The notes: generated by a model not told the origin, from the letters alone. 64,000 nt of DNA from JACVRN01 sp036389255 (GCA_036389255.1 DASVQI010000028.1:62001-126000), one strand, 5' to 3'. Counted from the stretch's first letter, positions 51,310-60,919 are shown. Translations and numbers: made by a program.

Positions 51310-52410
51310 TTAGTCGGTCGCCACGGCGCGATAGGTAGCCATGGGGTCTGTGTCGGGCTTACCGGCCGAAGATTTCGGGTCGGCAATGTCGGCTTTGTGA
51401 TGGCCGTTGTTGCTCTCAGAGCCTTGGGCCTGCTTTTTGTGCTCGTTCGCGTAGGTCAGCCACGGGCCGGGCGCTTCTCGCTCGCCGGAGGTAATCTGGA
51501 AGAATACCTCCTGTATGCGGCGAGTGATTTCGCCCCGGCGGCCCGTGCCTATCTGTATCTTGTCAACGGAGCGTATGGGCGTGATTTCGGCTGCCGTGCC
51601 TGAGAAGAAAAGCTCGTCTGCTACGTAAAGCGCCGCGCGCTGGATGCCTGTCTCTACGACCGGGATGTTTAGCTGGTTGGCAATCTGTATGACGCTGTCG
51701 CGCGTGATGCCGGGCAGAATCGAAGATGAAAGCGGCGGAGTGATAACCTTGCCGCCCGATACCACGAAGATGTTTTCGCCGGAGCCTTCGGAGACGAAGC
51801 CTCTGTCATCAAGGGCTATACCTTCCGCGTAGCCGTTAAGAAGCGCCTCCATCTTGATGAGCTGCGAGTTCATGTAGTTCGCGCCCGACTTTGCCATAGC
51901 GGGCATTGAGTTCGGCGTCAGGCGATTCCAAGTCGAGACGCAAACGTCCACGCCCTGCTCAAGCGCTTCGTCGCCAAGGTACTTGCCCCAGTCCCACGCG
52001 CCTATGTAGCAGTCTAGGGGATTCGGGAACGGATTGACGCCGAAGGCCGGGCGCTCTTCGTCAAGGCTGCGGAAGATTATGGGGCGTATGTAGCACTGCT
52101 CAAGACCGCCGCGATTAACCAGCTCAATCGCAGCTTCGTTCAACTGGTCGAGCGTGAGGTCTGTGTCCATGCGGTAAATCTTGGCCGAGTTCAGTAGCCT
52201 TTGCATGTGTTCACGCAGGCGAAAGATGGCAGGGCCTCGTTTGGTTGAGTAGCAGCGTATGCCTTCAAAGACGCTTGAGCCGTAATGCAGCACGTGCGAC
52301 ATGACGTGAACGCGCGCATCGTTCCACTTGACCCACTCGCCGTTGTGCCAGACTTCCTGAACAATCTTGGGAGTCTTTATATCTTTGGCTTTACCATCTT
52401 TTGTGAACAT
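51310..52410 (-). CDS. ilvE: Branched-chain amino acid aminotransferase
   Basis: A 366-residue class IV aminotransferase. The PLP lysine is Lys174 in PAMAKSGANYMNS. RVHVMSHVLHYGSSVFEGIR, LDDRGFVSEGSGENIFVV and SGTAAEITPIRSVD are all typical of IlvE. It transfers the amino group between glutamate and leucine, isoleucine or valine. The last ~50 residues (from KKQAQGSESNNGHHKADIAD) are an extra low-complexity tail beyond the family's usual end. AAGGAGA lies 7 nt before the ATG. A good hairpin terminator follows the gene. Confidence 0.95.
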   Translation of the reverse strand: MFTKDGKAKDIKTPKIVQEVWHNGEWVKWNDARVHVMSHVLHYGSSVFEGIRCYSTKRGPAIFRLREHMQRLLNSAKIYRMDTDLTLDQLNEAAIELVNRGGLEQCYIRPIIFRSLDEERPAFGVNPFPNPLDCYIGAWDWGKYLGDEALEQGVDVCVSTWNRLTPNSMPAMAKSGANYMNSQLIKMEALLNGYAEGIALDDRGFVSEGSGENIFVVSGGKVITPPLSSSILPGITRDSVIQIANQLNIPVVETGIQRAALYVADELFFSGTAAEITPIRSVDKIQIGTGRRGEITRRIQEVFFQITSGEREAPGPWLTYANEHKKQAQGSESNNGHHKADIADPKSSAGKPDTDPMATYRAVATD

Positions 52411-52666
52411 GAACGTTTCTCCTTATGATGAAGCTCTTAAGGGGGAATTGCGGCAGCGCCTTGAGCGGCTACAGCTTTAGCTTCGTCAGAAGCGATTGTA
52501 TCGAGACGCTTCTGCCATTTTCCTAACCTTCTGGCCCTTGTGTAAGTCACAAAATAGCTTAAAGACGCGCACCTTTGCAAGGTAGCCTTGATTAGAAAAA
52601 GGGGCTGGCGTACCATCCTGATTTGCTTTCATCAAAAACTTTTTCGCTTCCCCCGGATGATGAGCC

Positions 52667-53914
52667 TTGAGAGCACGGAAGACCACGCACGTTTCTCTTC
52701 TAGCCACCTTGCTCGTAATCTCTTTCGTCTCGAATAACTGTCGCATGTTGGAAAAGAATCAAAACACCGGAAATTCCGCAGCTAAGCAGACGGACGCAGC
52801 ATCTGTCACGCGCCGCGCCATCTCCATAGACATGCACGCCGACACCACCCAGCGCATGCTGGACGAAGGCGTGGACATAAACAATCGTCTCGCGGACGGC
52901 CACTTCGACGCCGTCCGAATGCGTGAGGGAGGACTGTCCGCGCAGTTCTTCTCCATCTGGGTCGCGCCCGACCTTTACGGGAGCGGAGGCGCGAGCGCCA
53001 TACGGCGAGCCGACGAGCAGATTCGCGCCGTGCGCGCTCTGGCCGAAAAGCATCCTGAGACGTGGGAGCTTGCGACTACAGCCGCAGACATTCGACGCAT
53101 AAGTCAGGCCGGGAAGCTCTCGGCGCTGATGGGGCTCGAAGGCGCTTACGCGATTGACGAGCGGATTGAGAATGTTGAGCGTTACTACAAGATGGGCGTG
53201 CGCTATATGTCCGTCACGTGGAGCGTGAGCCTGCCGTGGGCCGGTTCGTCCGGAGACGAAGCGGGGCGAAAGCGCGGCCTCAATGATTTCGGCAGGCAGG
53301 TGATACGCGAGATGAATCGCCTCGGCATGATGGTTGACGTTTCGCACGTCTCAGACCCTACCTTCTGGGACATCATCAACACTTCTACCAAGCCCGTCAT
53401 AGCCACGCACTCAAACGCGCGCGGCCTTGCGAACGTCGCGCGCAATCTGGACGACGAGATGCTCAAGGCGCTCGCCAAAACCGGCGGCGTGGCCTGCGTC
53501 CTCTTCTATCCTGAATTTTTAGAGCCGGGCTGGAGCGAGAAGAAGAAGCGCGTGGACGCGGAGATTGCTACGCTTGTGCAAAGGGCGTCGGACGAGACTC
53601 GCGGCACCGTCGGCCAGAAAAAGCTTGCGCGCGACCGCGTTCGCACAGAGGAGTACGCGAAGCGGCTGCCGCCCGTCAGCGTCTCTCGCATAGTAGACCA
53701 CATAGATTACATGGTGAAGCTCATTGGCATAGACCACGTCGGCGTGGGCTCGGACTTCGACGGCATACAGGCCGTGCCTACGGATTTGACTAACGTGGCG
53801 GAGCTTCCCAACCTGACGGCGGAGCTTCTGCGTCGCGGCTATTCCGAAGAGGACATAAGCAAAATCCTCGGCGGCAACATTCTGCGCGTGATGGAAGAGG
53901 TGGAAAGAAGGTAA
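52667..53914 (+). CDS. Secreted dipeptidase of the M19 (renal dipeptidase) family
   Basis: A 415-residue M19 peptidase. The start is TTG at 52667: an in-frame TGA at 52661 rules out anything longer, and a later ATG (52745, MLEKNQ) would remove the hydrophobic leader LLATLLVISFVSNNC. The metal site begins with His57 and Asp59 in DMHADT and continues in LIGIDHVGVGSDFDGIQ (late). GLEGAYAIDERIENV carries the bridging Glu. It hydrolyses dipeptides, probably in the periplasm. Cys25 could be a lipid site but its lipobox is poor. Endonuclease IV follows 35 bp downstream. Confidence 0.87.
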   Translation: MRARKTTHVSLLATLLVISFVSNNCRMLEKNQNTGNSAAKQTDAASVTRRAISIDMHADTTQRMLDEGVDINNRLADGHFDAVRMREGGLSAQFFSIWVAPDLYGSGGASAIRRADEQIRAVRALAEKHPETWELATTAADIRRISQAGKLSALMGLEGAYAIDERIENVERYYKMGVRYMSVTWSVSLPWAGSSGDEAGRKRGLNDFGRQVIREMNRLGMMVDVSHVSDPTFWDIINTSTKPVIATHSNARGLANVARNLDDEMLKALAKTGGVACVLFYPEFLEPGWSEKKKRVDAEIATLVQRASDETRGTVGQKKLARDRVRTEEYAKRLPPVSVSRIVDHIDYMVKLIGIDHVGVGSDFDGIQAVPTDLTNVAELPNLTAELLRRGYSEEDISKILGGNILRVMEEVERR

Positions 53915-53918
53915 TCGT

Positions 53919-53957
53919 TGATTCATTGAATCAATGAGCGAATGAACCGATGAGTCA
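53919..53957. repeat. Octamer-period tract (atgaaccg family)
   Basis: Consecutive 8-mers atgagcga, atgaaccg, atgagtca with a palindromic gattcattgaatca just before. The tract fills the 35-bp gap before nfo and extends over its first codons. The same word family recurs at 58730-58784 and 60253-60281. Confidence 0.65.
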
Positions 53958-54816
53958 ATCCTCTTTACCTCGCATTGGCCTACACGCTCCGATTGCCGGA
54001 GGGCTACAGAACGCGCTCTTGAAGGCCCGGAGTCTGGGCGCTGACGCGGTGCAGCTTTTCTCGCGCAACCCTCGCGGGTGGGCCGCGCGGCCGCTCACAG
54101 TTGAAGAGGTGGAGCGCTTTCAACACGCGCGAGAAGAGACAGGCATCTCGCCCGTTGTTATTCACTGCAACTATCTTGTAAATCTGGCCTCGGCTGACGA
54201 GACGATTCGTGGTAAGTCGCGCGCTTCGTTCCGCGAAGAAGTCGAGCGCGGCCTAGCGCTCGGCGCGGACTATCTGGTTGTGCATCCGGGCAGCGCTCGC
54301 GGCGCGTGCGAGGCGGACGCGATTGAGACTTGCGCGGAGAGCCTAAAGGCCGCGTGCGCGGGGCTCAATCTCAACGGCTTTCGCATACTGCTTGAGAACA
54401 CGGCGGGGCAGGGCGAGTGTATAGGCCACCGCTTCGAGCATCTGAGGGAGATTATAGAGCGCTGTCCCGAGCTTCATCTGGGCGTCTGTCTGGACACGGC
54501 GCACGCCTTCACGGCGGGCTACGACATACGCGACGAGGACGGGCTCGCCGCCGCCTTCGAGTCGCTCGAAAGAAACGTCGGGCTTCGGAACGTGCGGGCC
54601 GTTCACTTCAACGACTCCAAGGCCGACTACAACTCTCGCGTAGACCGTCACTGGCACATAGGTCTTGGCCACATAGGCAGCGAAGCGCTCAGAAGGGTCG
54701 CGCGCCACGCGGGCCTCACGCACGCGGCCTTCCTTCTTGAAACTCCGCAGGACGAGCTTGGCGACGACGCGAGCAATCTCGAAGCCTTGCGTTCTTTCAT
54801 ACAGTCTGCAAAATAA
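53950..54816 (+). CDS. nfo: Endonuclease IV (AP endonuclease)
   Basis: A 288-residue apurinic/apyrimidinic endonuclease. Metal-binding signature parts are VVIHCNYLVNLAS, LVVHPGS, ILLENTAGQG, LGVCLDTAHAFTAGYDI and AVHFNDSKADYNSRVDRHWHIGLGHIG (split). These provide the three-zinc site of the Nfo family. It cleaves the backbone at AP sites in base-excision repair. Length and order are standard. It follows the M19 gene closely and may be co-transcribed with it. Confidence 0.95.
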   Translation: MSQSSLPRIGLHAPIAGGLQNALLKARSLGADAVQLFSRNPRGWAARPLTVEEVERFQHAREETGISPVVIHCNYLVNLASADETIRGKSRASFREEVERGLALGADYLVVHPGSARGACEADAIETCAESLKAACAGLNLNGFRILLENTAGQGECIGHRFEHLREIIERCPELHLGVCLDTAHAFTAGYDIRDEDGLAAAFESLERNVGLRNVRAVHFNDSKADYNSRVDRHWHIGLGHIGSEALRRVARHAGLTHAAFLLETPQDELGDDASNLEALRSFIQSAK

Positions 54817-54866
54817 GAGCGCGCCAGACAATCTTTCCGCTTCGGCACAGGGAGACAATTTCCGGT

Positions 54867-55709
54867 ATGACTATGAAGAAAAGAGCTTCGCGCTCATTCC
54901 TGTTTATACTTATCTCTTGCGGTCTAATCTTTCCTTCCACACTTTTCGCGCAGAAGATTTCACCGGTGGTTGACTTAGGCGGGGGAGGCTGCGTGATGGG
55001 CGGCTTGAGTAACGGCCAATGGGTAAAGGCCGAGGAGATAGCGCCTCTGATGCGAGGCGGCGAGCGCTACGTCGTTTACAGCATGACGCGCCGAATCGGA
55101 GTGCGAATCGGCGTCAAGCCCGTTTCCGAAGGGCCTCCCTGCACCGACACCATGTACGTCAAGAACATGGCTCCGAAACAGGACGAGGCGGGATTGATTG
55201 CCGTCGGCGGAATCTGGAACGCTCTGCCGCGTGTGCCGAAAGTTGAGAACAACAACTCGCCCGCCTATCGCTCGGCTGTGGCCGCAGTGCTGAGGCGCAA
55301 CGGGATTCGCCGCCCGCAGGTCAACATAGTCAAAGTCCTTCGCGTAGATTTGGACGGCGACGGCAGGCAGGAAGTCTTAATCAACGCGACGCGCGCCAAG
55401 CGCTGGGAATCCGGCAGCATCTCTAATGAATCAGACCCTGGCGACTACTCGGTCGTGCTTCTGCGCAGGGTAGTGCGGGGAAGGGTGCAGACCGTAGTGG
55501 TCGAGGGCGAGTATCATCCGAGGGGCAGAGTCCCCGAGACGGACGGGCCGCCGAACGAGTACGCCGTCACGGCCCTTTTAGACCTGAACGGCGACGGTCG
55601 CCTTGAGATAATCGTAGAAGGCGGTTATTACGAAGGCGACTGGAGGACTGTCTACTCTTTTCGCGCAGGCAAGGTGGAAAGCCTCTTCGGCTGCGGCTGC
55701 GGCGCGTAA
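54867..55709 (+). CDS. Secreted protein with EF-hand/FG-GAP-like repeats
   Basis: A 280-residue protein with a signal peptide (~6-29, ending LFAQK). The first half has a Gly-rich stretch (VVDLGGGGCVMGGLSNGQW). The second half has two calcium-type loops, VDLDGDGRQEVLINATR and LLDLNGDGRLEIIVEGGYY, as in FG-GAP or VCBS repeats. It ends CGCGA. The start is ATG 54867, with a second ATG two codons on. No enzymatic motif is seen. It stands between nfo and leuS, with 345 bp of empty sequence after it. Confidence 0.68.
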   Translation: MTMKKRASRSFLFILISCGLIFPSTLFAQKISPVVDLGGGGCVMGGLSNGQWVKAEEIAPLMRGGERYVVYSMTRRIGVRIGVKPVSEGPPCTDTMYVKNMAPKQDEAGLIAVGGIWNALPRVPKVENNNSPAYRSAVAAVLRRNGIRRPQVNIVKVLRVDLDGDGRQEVLINATRAKRWESGSISNESDPGDYSVVLLRRVVRGRVQTVVVEGEYHPRGRVPETDGPPNEYAVTALLDLNGDGRLEIIVEGGYYEGDWRTVYSFRAGKVESLFGCGCGA

Positions 55710-56054
55710 CACCTTACGGGAAAGGCCGAAGTCAAACCCGGAACATAAATCCGAAGCGGCTCGTAATAAATGGTTCGACAAACATCTGCCTGTAGGCTAA
55801 GATGTGGTCGGTTTAAGTCATTATGTGCAGGACAGCTCGAATGAGACGCTTTACCTTCAACACTCTTCTCGCCCTTAGGGTGCCGCCCGGCAGCCTCGCG
55901 TAAGCCTTCTTTTGCGCGCGGTGTAGCTGGCGCGGCTCTCTTAATCTTCCAATCAACAATAAGAATTTACGGATGGCCGGGGCTCTTAAGACGAGTAGCC
56001 TTGCGCGTCCGGTTTGTGGTTAAGTGTAAGGATTACCTAAGAGGCTGAAAAATC
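55710..56054. other. 345-bp gap upstream of leuS without a supported gene
   Basis: The gap precedes leuS on the plus strand. It contains a small hairpin (acatctgcc/ggctaagatgt, near 55783-55806) and a stretch agggtgccgcccggcag near 55877. I looked for a T-box leader, since synthetase genes often have one, but the conserved T-box sequence and a following terminator are missing. Nothing else is supported. Confidence 0.5.
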
Positions 56055-58727
56055 ATGGACGAAAAATATTTCCCTGAGAAGATAGAAGAGAAGTGGCAGA
56101 AGAGCTGGGACGGGCGCGGCGTCTTCGAGGTAGAGCCCGACCCCTCTCGCCCGCACTATTACTGTCTGGAGATGCTGCCCTACCCGTCCGGCTTTTTGCA
56201 CATGGGGCACGTTCGCAACTACTCCATAGGCGACGCGCTCTCGTGGTACAAGCGCTTGCAGGGCTTCAACGTCCTGCACCCAATCGGCTGGGACAGCTTC
56301 GGCCAGCCCGCAGAGCAGGCTGCCATCAAGCGCGGCATCAACCCTCGCGTCTGGACTGAAGACAACATCAATCACATGCGCGGGCAGATGAAGCGTCTGG
56401 GCATGAGCTTCGACTGGCGGCGAGAGATTGCCGCGCACACGCCAGAGTATTACAGGTGGGATCAGTGGTTCTTCCTGAAGATGCACGAGCGCGGGTTGGT
56501 TTACCGCCGCATGTCGCCCGTCAACTGGTGTCCTAACTGCCAGACCGTTCTGTCCAACGAGCAGGCGTCGGGCGGCTTGTGCTGGCGCTGCGAGAATCCC
56601 GTGGTCAAGAAGGATTTAGAGCAGTGGTTCGTCCGCATCACGGATTACGCCGAAAGCTTGCTGGAAGACATGAAGGAGATAGAGGCGGGCTGGCCCGAGC
56701 GCGTCCTGACGATGCAGCGCAACTGGATTGGCAAATCCGTCGGCGCTTACGTTGACTTCGCCATCAAAGACACTGAGGCAAAGGTGCGCGTCTTTACCAC
56801 TCGCATTGACACCATCTACGGCGCGAACGCGATTGTGTTGGCCCCGGAGCATCCTTTGTTGTCCGACTTGATGAAAGACTCCGCATTGAAGACGGACGTT
56901 GACGCCTTCATAGAGCGCGTGCGAGAGGCACGCAACCGGGCTGCTGAGCCGGGCGCTGAAGAAGAGAAGGAAGGCATCAACACGGGCTTGCAGGCCGTCA
57001 ATCCCTTTAGCGGCGAGATAGTCCCCGTCTGGATAGGAAACTACGTGCTGACCGAGTACGGCACGGGCGCTGTCATGAGTGTGCCCGCGCACGACGAGCG
57101 CGATTTCGAGTTCGCGCAGAAGTACACCCTGCCGATACGACAGGTGATAGCTCCCATCACGCACGAGCAGGAGCCGAGCGGCTTTGACCCGCAGTTGGGC
57201 GCAGACCAATCTACGGAGATGAAGGAAGCTTTCGCGGAGTACGGCATACTGGTCAACTCAGGCGATTGGAGCGGCAAGCTCTCGGGTGATGCCATGCGTG
57301 AGATGGCGGAGTTCGCCCAGAGCAAGGGCTTTGGCGAGATGGCCGTCACCTATCGCCTGCGCGACTGGGGCATCTCGCGCCAAAGGTTCTGGGGCGCGCC
57401 AATCCCAATGATTCACTGCCCGGAGTGCGGCATAGTGCCTGTGCCGGAAAATGATTTGCCGGTACTGTTGCCGCCAAGCGCGGACTTCAGCTTGACGGGC
57501 TCGCCTCTGGAGACTGTGCCGGAGTTCGTCAACACGACTTGTCCCAAGTGCGGAGGCGCTGCGAGGCGCGACACGGACACGATGGACACGTTCGTTGACT
57601 CTTCATGGTACTACTTCCGCTACTGCGACCCGCAGAACGGGGAAGCGCCGTTTGAAAGCGAGAAGGTGCAGTACTGGGCTCCCGTAGACCAGTACATCGG
57701 AGGCGTGGAGCACGCGGTCATGCACCTGCTGTACACGCGCTTCTGGACGAAGTTCATGCGCGACATAGGGCTGGTTTCGTTTAGCGAGCCTGTGAAAAAT
57801 TTGATGACGCAGGGCATGGTCGTGGCCGAAACCTTCTACCGTGAAGAGAGCGGCGCGAAAGTCTACTTCAATCCTGCCGAGGTAGACACGGAGCGCGACG
57901 ACAAGGGAAGAATCACCAGCGCTCGACTGATAAGCGACGGCCAGCCGGTCAAGGTTGGGCCGTTCGAGAAGATGTCAAAGTCGGCCAACAACGGCGTAGA
58001 CCCGAACGAGATGATAAGCGCTTATGGCGCTGACGCCGTGCGCCTCTTCATACTGTTCGCAGCGCCCGTGGAGAACGACCTGCGCTGGCAGGAGGCGGGC
58101 ATTGACGGCGCGTTGAGATTCCTGCGCCGCGTCTACAACTTCACTTGGCGTTGGCGCGACGCCGTGCGAGACGCGCCGGAGGAAGCGCCGGACTCTTCCG
58201 CCTTCAGCGCGGAAGCGCGAGGCTTGCGTCACGAAACGCATCGCGCCATAGAGCGCGTGACCAGAGACTTGGAGGGACTGCACTTCAACACTTGCATTGC
58301 GGCCCTGATGGAGTTGTCGAACGCCTTCGGCCAGTTCCCAGCCACGCCGGAGAAGGCGAGCGCCGCAGACCGCTTCGCGGCGCAAGAAGCTTTGAAGGCA
58401 CTGGTCTTGATGCTCGCGCCGTTTGCCCCGCACATCTCGGAGGAGATGTGGGAGGGCATGGGCCACGAGGGCGGAATACTGACCGGCGAAGTGCGCTGGC
58501 CGGTGGCCGACGCGGGGCTGGCGCGCAAGGATGAGCTGGAGATTCCCGTGCAGGTTAACGGGAAGCTGCGCGCACGCATACGCGCCACGCCCGATGCCAC
58601 CGAAGAGACTTTGCGCGAGACTGCGCTCTCGGACGAGAAGGTGCGGGTCTGGACTGAAGGCAGTCAGGTTGTCAAAGTCATAGTCGTCCCGCAGCGACTG
58701 GTCAACATAGTGGTCAGGGGTAATTGA
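56055..58727 (+). CDS. leuS: Leucyl-tRNA synthetase
   Basis: An 890-residue class I synthetase. The HIGH motif is HMGH (49-52) in PYPSGFLHMGHVRNYSIGD, and KMSKS lies at 639-643. Two zinc-type sites, CPNCQTVLSNE...CWRC and CPECGIVPVP...CPKCGG, are present. The CP1 editing region (~215-420) includes VFTTRIDTIYGANAIVLAPE and the GTGAVMSVPAHDERD loop that removes mischarged amino acids. It charges tRNA-Leu. AAGAGG precedes the ATG. A perfect 55-bp palindrome lies directly downstream. The length matches the bacterial family. Confidence 0.97.
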   Translation: MDEKYFPEKIEEKWQKSWDGRGVFEVEPDPSRPHYYCLEMLPYPSGFLHMGHVRNYSIGDALSWYKRLQGFNVLHPIGWDSFGQPAEQAAIKRGINPRVWTEDNINHMRGQMKRLGMSFDWRREIAAHTPEYYRWDQWFFLKMHERGLVYRRMSPVNWCPNCQTVLSNEQASGGLCWRCENPVVKKDLEQWFVRITDYAESLLEDMKEIEAGWPERVLTMQRNWIGKSVGAYVDFAIKDTEAKVRVFTTRIDTIYGANAIVLAPEHPLLSDLMKDSALKTDVDAFIERVREARNRAAEPGAEEEKEGINTGLQAVNPFSGEIVPVWIGNYVLTEYGTGAVMSVPAHDERDFEFAQKYTLPIRQVIAPITHEQEPSGFDPQLGADQSTEMKEAFAEYGILVNSGDWSGKLSGDAMREMAEFAQSKGFGEMAVTYRLRDWGISRQRFWGAPIPMIHCPECGIVPVPENDLPVLLPPSADFSLTGSPLETVPEFVNTTCPKCGGAARRDTDTMDTFVDSSWYYFRYCDPQNGEAPFESEKVQYWAPVDQYIGGVEHAVMHLLYTRFWTKFMRDIGLVSFSEPVKNLMTQGMVVAETFYREESGAKVYFNPAEVDTERDDKGRITSARLISDGQPVKVGPFEKMSKSANNGVDPNEMISAYGADAVRLFILFAAPVENDLRWQEAGIDGALRFLRRVYNFTWRWRDAVRDAPEEAPDSSAFSAEARGLRHETHRAIERVTRDLEGLHFNTCIAALMELSNAFGQFPATPEKASAADRFAAQEALKALVLMLAPFAPHISEEMWEGMGHEGGILTGEVRWPVADAGLARKDELEIPVQVNGKLRARIRATPDATEETLRETALSDEKVRVWTEGSQVVKVIVVPQRLVNIVVRGN

Positions 58728-58729
58728 GC

Positions 58730-58784
58730 GGATTGGCTCACCGGTTCATTTCTTCAATGAAGAAATGAACCGGTGAGCCAATCC
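58730..58784. terminator. Perfect 55-bp palindrome with octamer words
   Basis: Two 27-nt arms (ggattggctcaccggttcat continuing ttcttca, and its complement) flank one central base. The arms also read as 8-mers gattggct, caccggtt, catttctt. It begins two bases after the leuS stop codon, so it probably ends or protects the mRNA. No U-tract follows. It is among the longest perfect palindromes in the window. Confidence 0.75.
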
Positions 58785-58791
58785 ACTACGT

Positions 58792-60249
58792 ATGACTTGT
58801 ATGAAGATTAATCTAGTGTCTCATTCAGTCTCAATCATTCTAAAGCGATGCGCCTCTGTGCTCATCGCTTTTCTTCTGCTCGCGGCCTCGACTCTCTTTG
58901 TCGCTTCAGGCGGGGAGACGAAACGGCAGGCGCGACAGTCGAAGCCGAGGCGCGCGCTCATCATCTCTATGGATGGGCTGGACGCGCGCTACCTGAACCG
59001 GCGGGACGAGCTCGGGCTGGAGATTCCCAACCTGAGGCGCTTGGTATCGGAAGGCACTACGGCGCGTGGTGTCGTCTCAATCTTTCCGAGCGTGACCTAT
59101 CCGGCGCACGCTACGATTGTGACCGGCACTAGGCCCTTTCGTCATGGCATCTTTGGCAACGACCTGCTTGAGCCTCCGCCCGGAACCGCCCGCAGCCGCG
59201 AGTGGTACTGGTACGCGCGCGACATTCGCGCAGAGACTTTGTGGGACGCCGCGCGAAAGCGAGGGCTCAAAGTTGGCATGGTGTCGTGGCCGGTAGGCGC
59301 TGGCGCGGGCGATTACAACGTGCCGGAGATTGTGCGCTTTGGCGGCACGCTTCTGGACACGCTGGCGCGCATGATAGAGAACTCCGTCCCGCAGGGCTTG
59401 CTGGGTGAGATTGAAAAGCGCGACAAGCAGCTTTACGCCCGCGCCGGTAAGGACGAGCAGGACGACATGCGAACGCGCATGGCCGAGTACATCATCGCAG
59501 AGAAGCGGCCTGAGCTGATGTTCGTTCATCTGGTAGACCTTGACCGCGCCCAGCATGACCATGGGCCTTTCACGCCTGAGTCGTTCGCGATACTTGAGAA
59601 GCTGGACGCTTACCTCGGGCGCATACTTGAGGCTGCGCGGCGTGCGGGGACGCTCGATGAAACCGCCGTCTTCATAGTCTCTGACCACGGCTTTATGCCC
59701 GTCTCAAGGCTGGTTCATCCGGGCGTGCTGCTTGAGCGCGCGGGGCTCCTGAAGGTGCGTGAGGAAAGGGACGAGAAAGGCAATCCGGTGACGGTTGTGA
59801 CGGAGTGGCGCGCTCTGCCCTACGTGACCAACGGCTCGTGCGCGATTCTACTCAGAGACGAGAATGATAAAGATGCTTTGAAAAGAGTCCGCGACATCTT
59901 CAAGCCGCTCGCCCGAAGGGAAGGAAGCGGCATAAGAGAGGTGCTTGAAGGAAGACGCCTCAACGTGCTTGGCGCAAACAATCGTGTCGCCCTCATGCTG
60001 GACGGCGCGGACGGCTATGCCTTCGGAGAGAGCTACATGGGCGAAGTTATCACCGCGAGCAAGGACAAGGGCGCGCACGGCTTTGCGCCAGACCGCGCGG
60101 ATTACTACGCCTCATTCATAGCCGCAGGCGCTGGCGTTAAGCGCGGCCAACTCGGCATCATACGTATGACGGAGATAGGGCCGACCGTCGCGGCCAGCCT
60201 CGGCCTGACTCTCAAGGACGCTCAGGAGCCGGGCATAAAACTGCAATGA
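58792..60249 (+). CDS. Alkaline-phosphatase-superfamily phosphodiesterase (ENPP-like), secreted
   Basis: A 485-residue protein with a signal peptide (~18-40). The catalytic domain has Asp61 in ISMDGLDARYL, the nucleophile Thr102 in FPSVTYPAHATIVTG, and a metal site in VSDHGFMPV near residue 298. A further DRAQHDHG lies near 258. This order is that of the type I phosphodiesterase/nucleotide pyrophosphatase group (COG1524). It should hydrolyse phosphate diesters outside the cytoplasm; the substrate is not evident. An ATG three codons on is an alternative start. The gene is convergent with the MerR-like regulator gene. Confidence 0.88.
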   Translation: MTCMKINLVSHSVSIILKRCASVLIAFLLLAASTLFVASGGETKRQARQSKPRRALIISMDGLDARYLNRRDELGLEIPNLRRLVSEGTTARGVVSIFPSVTYPAHATIVTGTRPFRHGIFGNDLLEPPPGTARSREWYWYARDIRAETLWDAARKRGLKVGMVSWPVGAGAGDYNVPEIVRFGGTLLDTLARMIENSVPQGLLGEIEKRDKQLYARAGKDEQDDMRTRMAEYIIAEKRPELMFVHLVDLDRAQHDHGPFTPESFAILEKLDAYLGRILEAARRAGTLDETAVFIVSDHGFMPVSRLVHPGVLLERAGLLKVREERDEKGNPVTVVTEWRALPYVTNGSCAILLRDENDKDALKRVRDIFKPLARREGSGIREVLEGRRLNVLGANNRVALMLDGADGYAFGESYMGEVITASKDKGAHGFAPDRADYYASFIAAGAGVKRGQLGIIRMTEIGPTVAASLGLTLKDAQEPGIKLQ

Positions 60250-60252
60250 AGA

Positions 60253-60281
60253 GATTGGTTCATTGACTCAATGAACCAATC
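60253..60281. terminator. Hairpin between convergent genes
   Basis: gattggttcattga and its complement pair for 14 bp around one base. The words are the octamer family of 58730 and 53919 (gattggtt, cattgact, caatgaac). It separates the phosphodiesterase and MerR-like genes. Confidence 0.7.
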
Positions 60282-60283
60282 TA

Positions 60284-60919
60284 TCAATCGCTTCCTCCAT
60301 CTTTCATGATGACAGACCAGAAGCGCATGGCGAGGCGTGCGCGGTCTTCTTCGGAGGTGGGCGGGCGAAAGCTGCGGCGCACCTTTATCTCAAGCCCCGG
60401 CGCAATCTCTATCCATTCTCCGACTTCCGTCTCGCGCCGCCGCGCGGGCTCTACCGCAAAGAGGTTAGACTGCGACGCCGGTTCCTGCTCGGTTCCAGCA
60501 GGCTCGGAGCCTCTCAATGAACGCGCGGCATCGCGCTCGATGACCGCGCGCGATTCATTGTGCGAGCGCGCAAAGGAGACGAGCGCCTTGTTGACGAACT
60601 CTTCGAGCGCCGTGATGTCAAGCTGGCGCATCAGCTCTTTGACTTTGATGACAGACCAGTGGTCGGCCAGCAGCTTTTTGACGGCCAGCAGCCTGAGCAG
60701 GTTCCCGTAATTGAAGACGATTGAGGCTCCCGTTTGGCCCGTGGGCTCTCCGAGCAGCGCCTCCGAAAGATACTGTCGCACGGTGCGAGGGCCTATGTTG
60801 ACTCGCGCCGTCCCGCGCGCAGCCTCACGGCCATAGTGTTCTATGAGAGAGTTTGCAACCCCCACCAACTCTTCTACGCCTACTATGTCGCGCCCGCGAT
60901 AACTCTCAAGGACAGGCAT
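60284..60919 (-). CDS. MerR-like transcriptional regulator
   Basis: A 211-residue protein. The N-terminal part has a MerR-type helix-turn-helix: IGPRTVRQYLSEALLGEPTG then YGNLLRLLAVKKLLADHWSVIKVKELMRQ, the usual HTH, wing and second helix pair. The C-terminal half (~110-211) is charged and shows no effector motif or cysteines. It should bind DNA as a dimer; the target is unknown. The start is taken at MPVLESY (60919); an in-frame TTG six bases upstream is possible. The gene is convergent with the phosphodiesterase and faces the kinase gene's long upstream region. Confidence 0.75.
   Translation of the reverse strand: MPVLESYRGRDIVGVEELVGVANSLIEHYGREAARGTARVNIGPRTVRQYLSEALLGEPTGQTGASIVFNYGNLLRLLAVKKLLADHWSVIKVKELMRQLDITALEEFVNKALVSFARSHNESRAVIERDAARSLRGSEPAGTEQEPASQSNLFAVEPARRRETEVGEWIEIAPGLEIKVRRSFRPPTSEEDRARLAMRFWSVIMKDGGSD

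Noticed and set aside
52486..52746. 86-codon minus-strand frame opposite the start of the dipeptidase gene
   Set aside because: It overlaps the signal-peptide region of the M19 gene, has no ribosome site or family resemblance, and would conflict with the supported TTG start.
55860..55910. T-box leader upstream of leuS
   Set aside because: agggtgccgcccgg only loosely resembles the conserved T-box, and neither a specifier stem nor a terminator with U-tract is visible.
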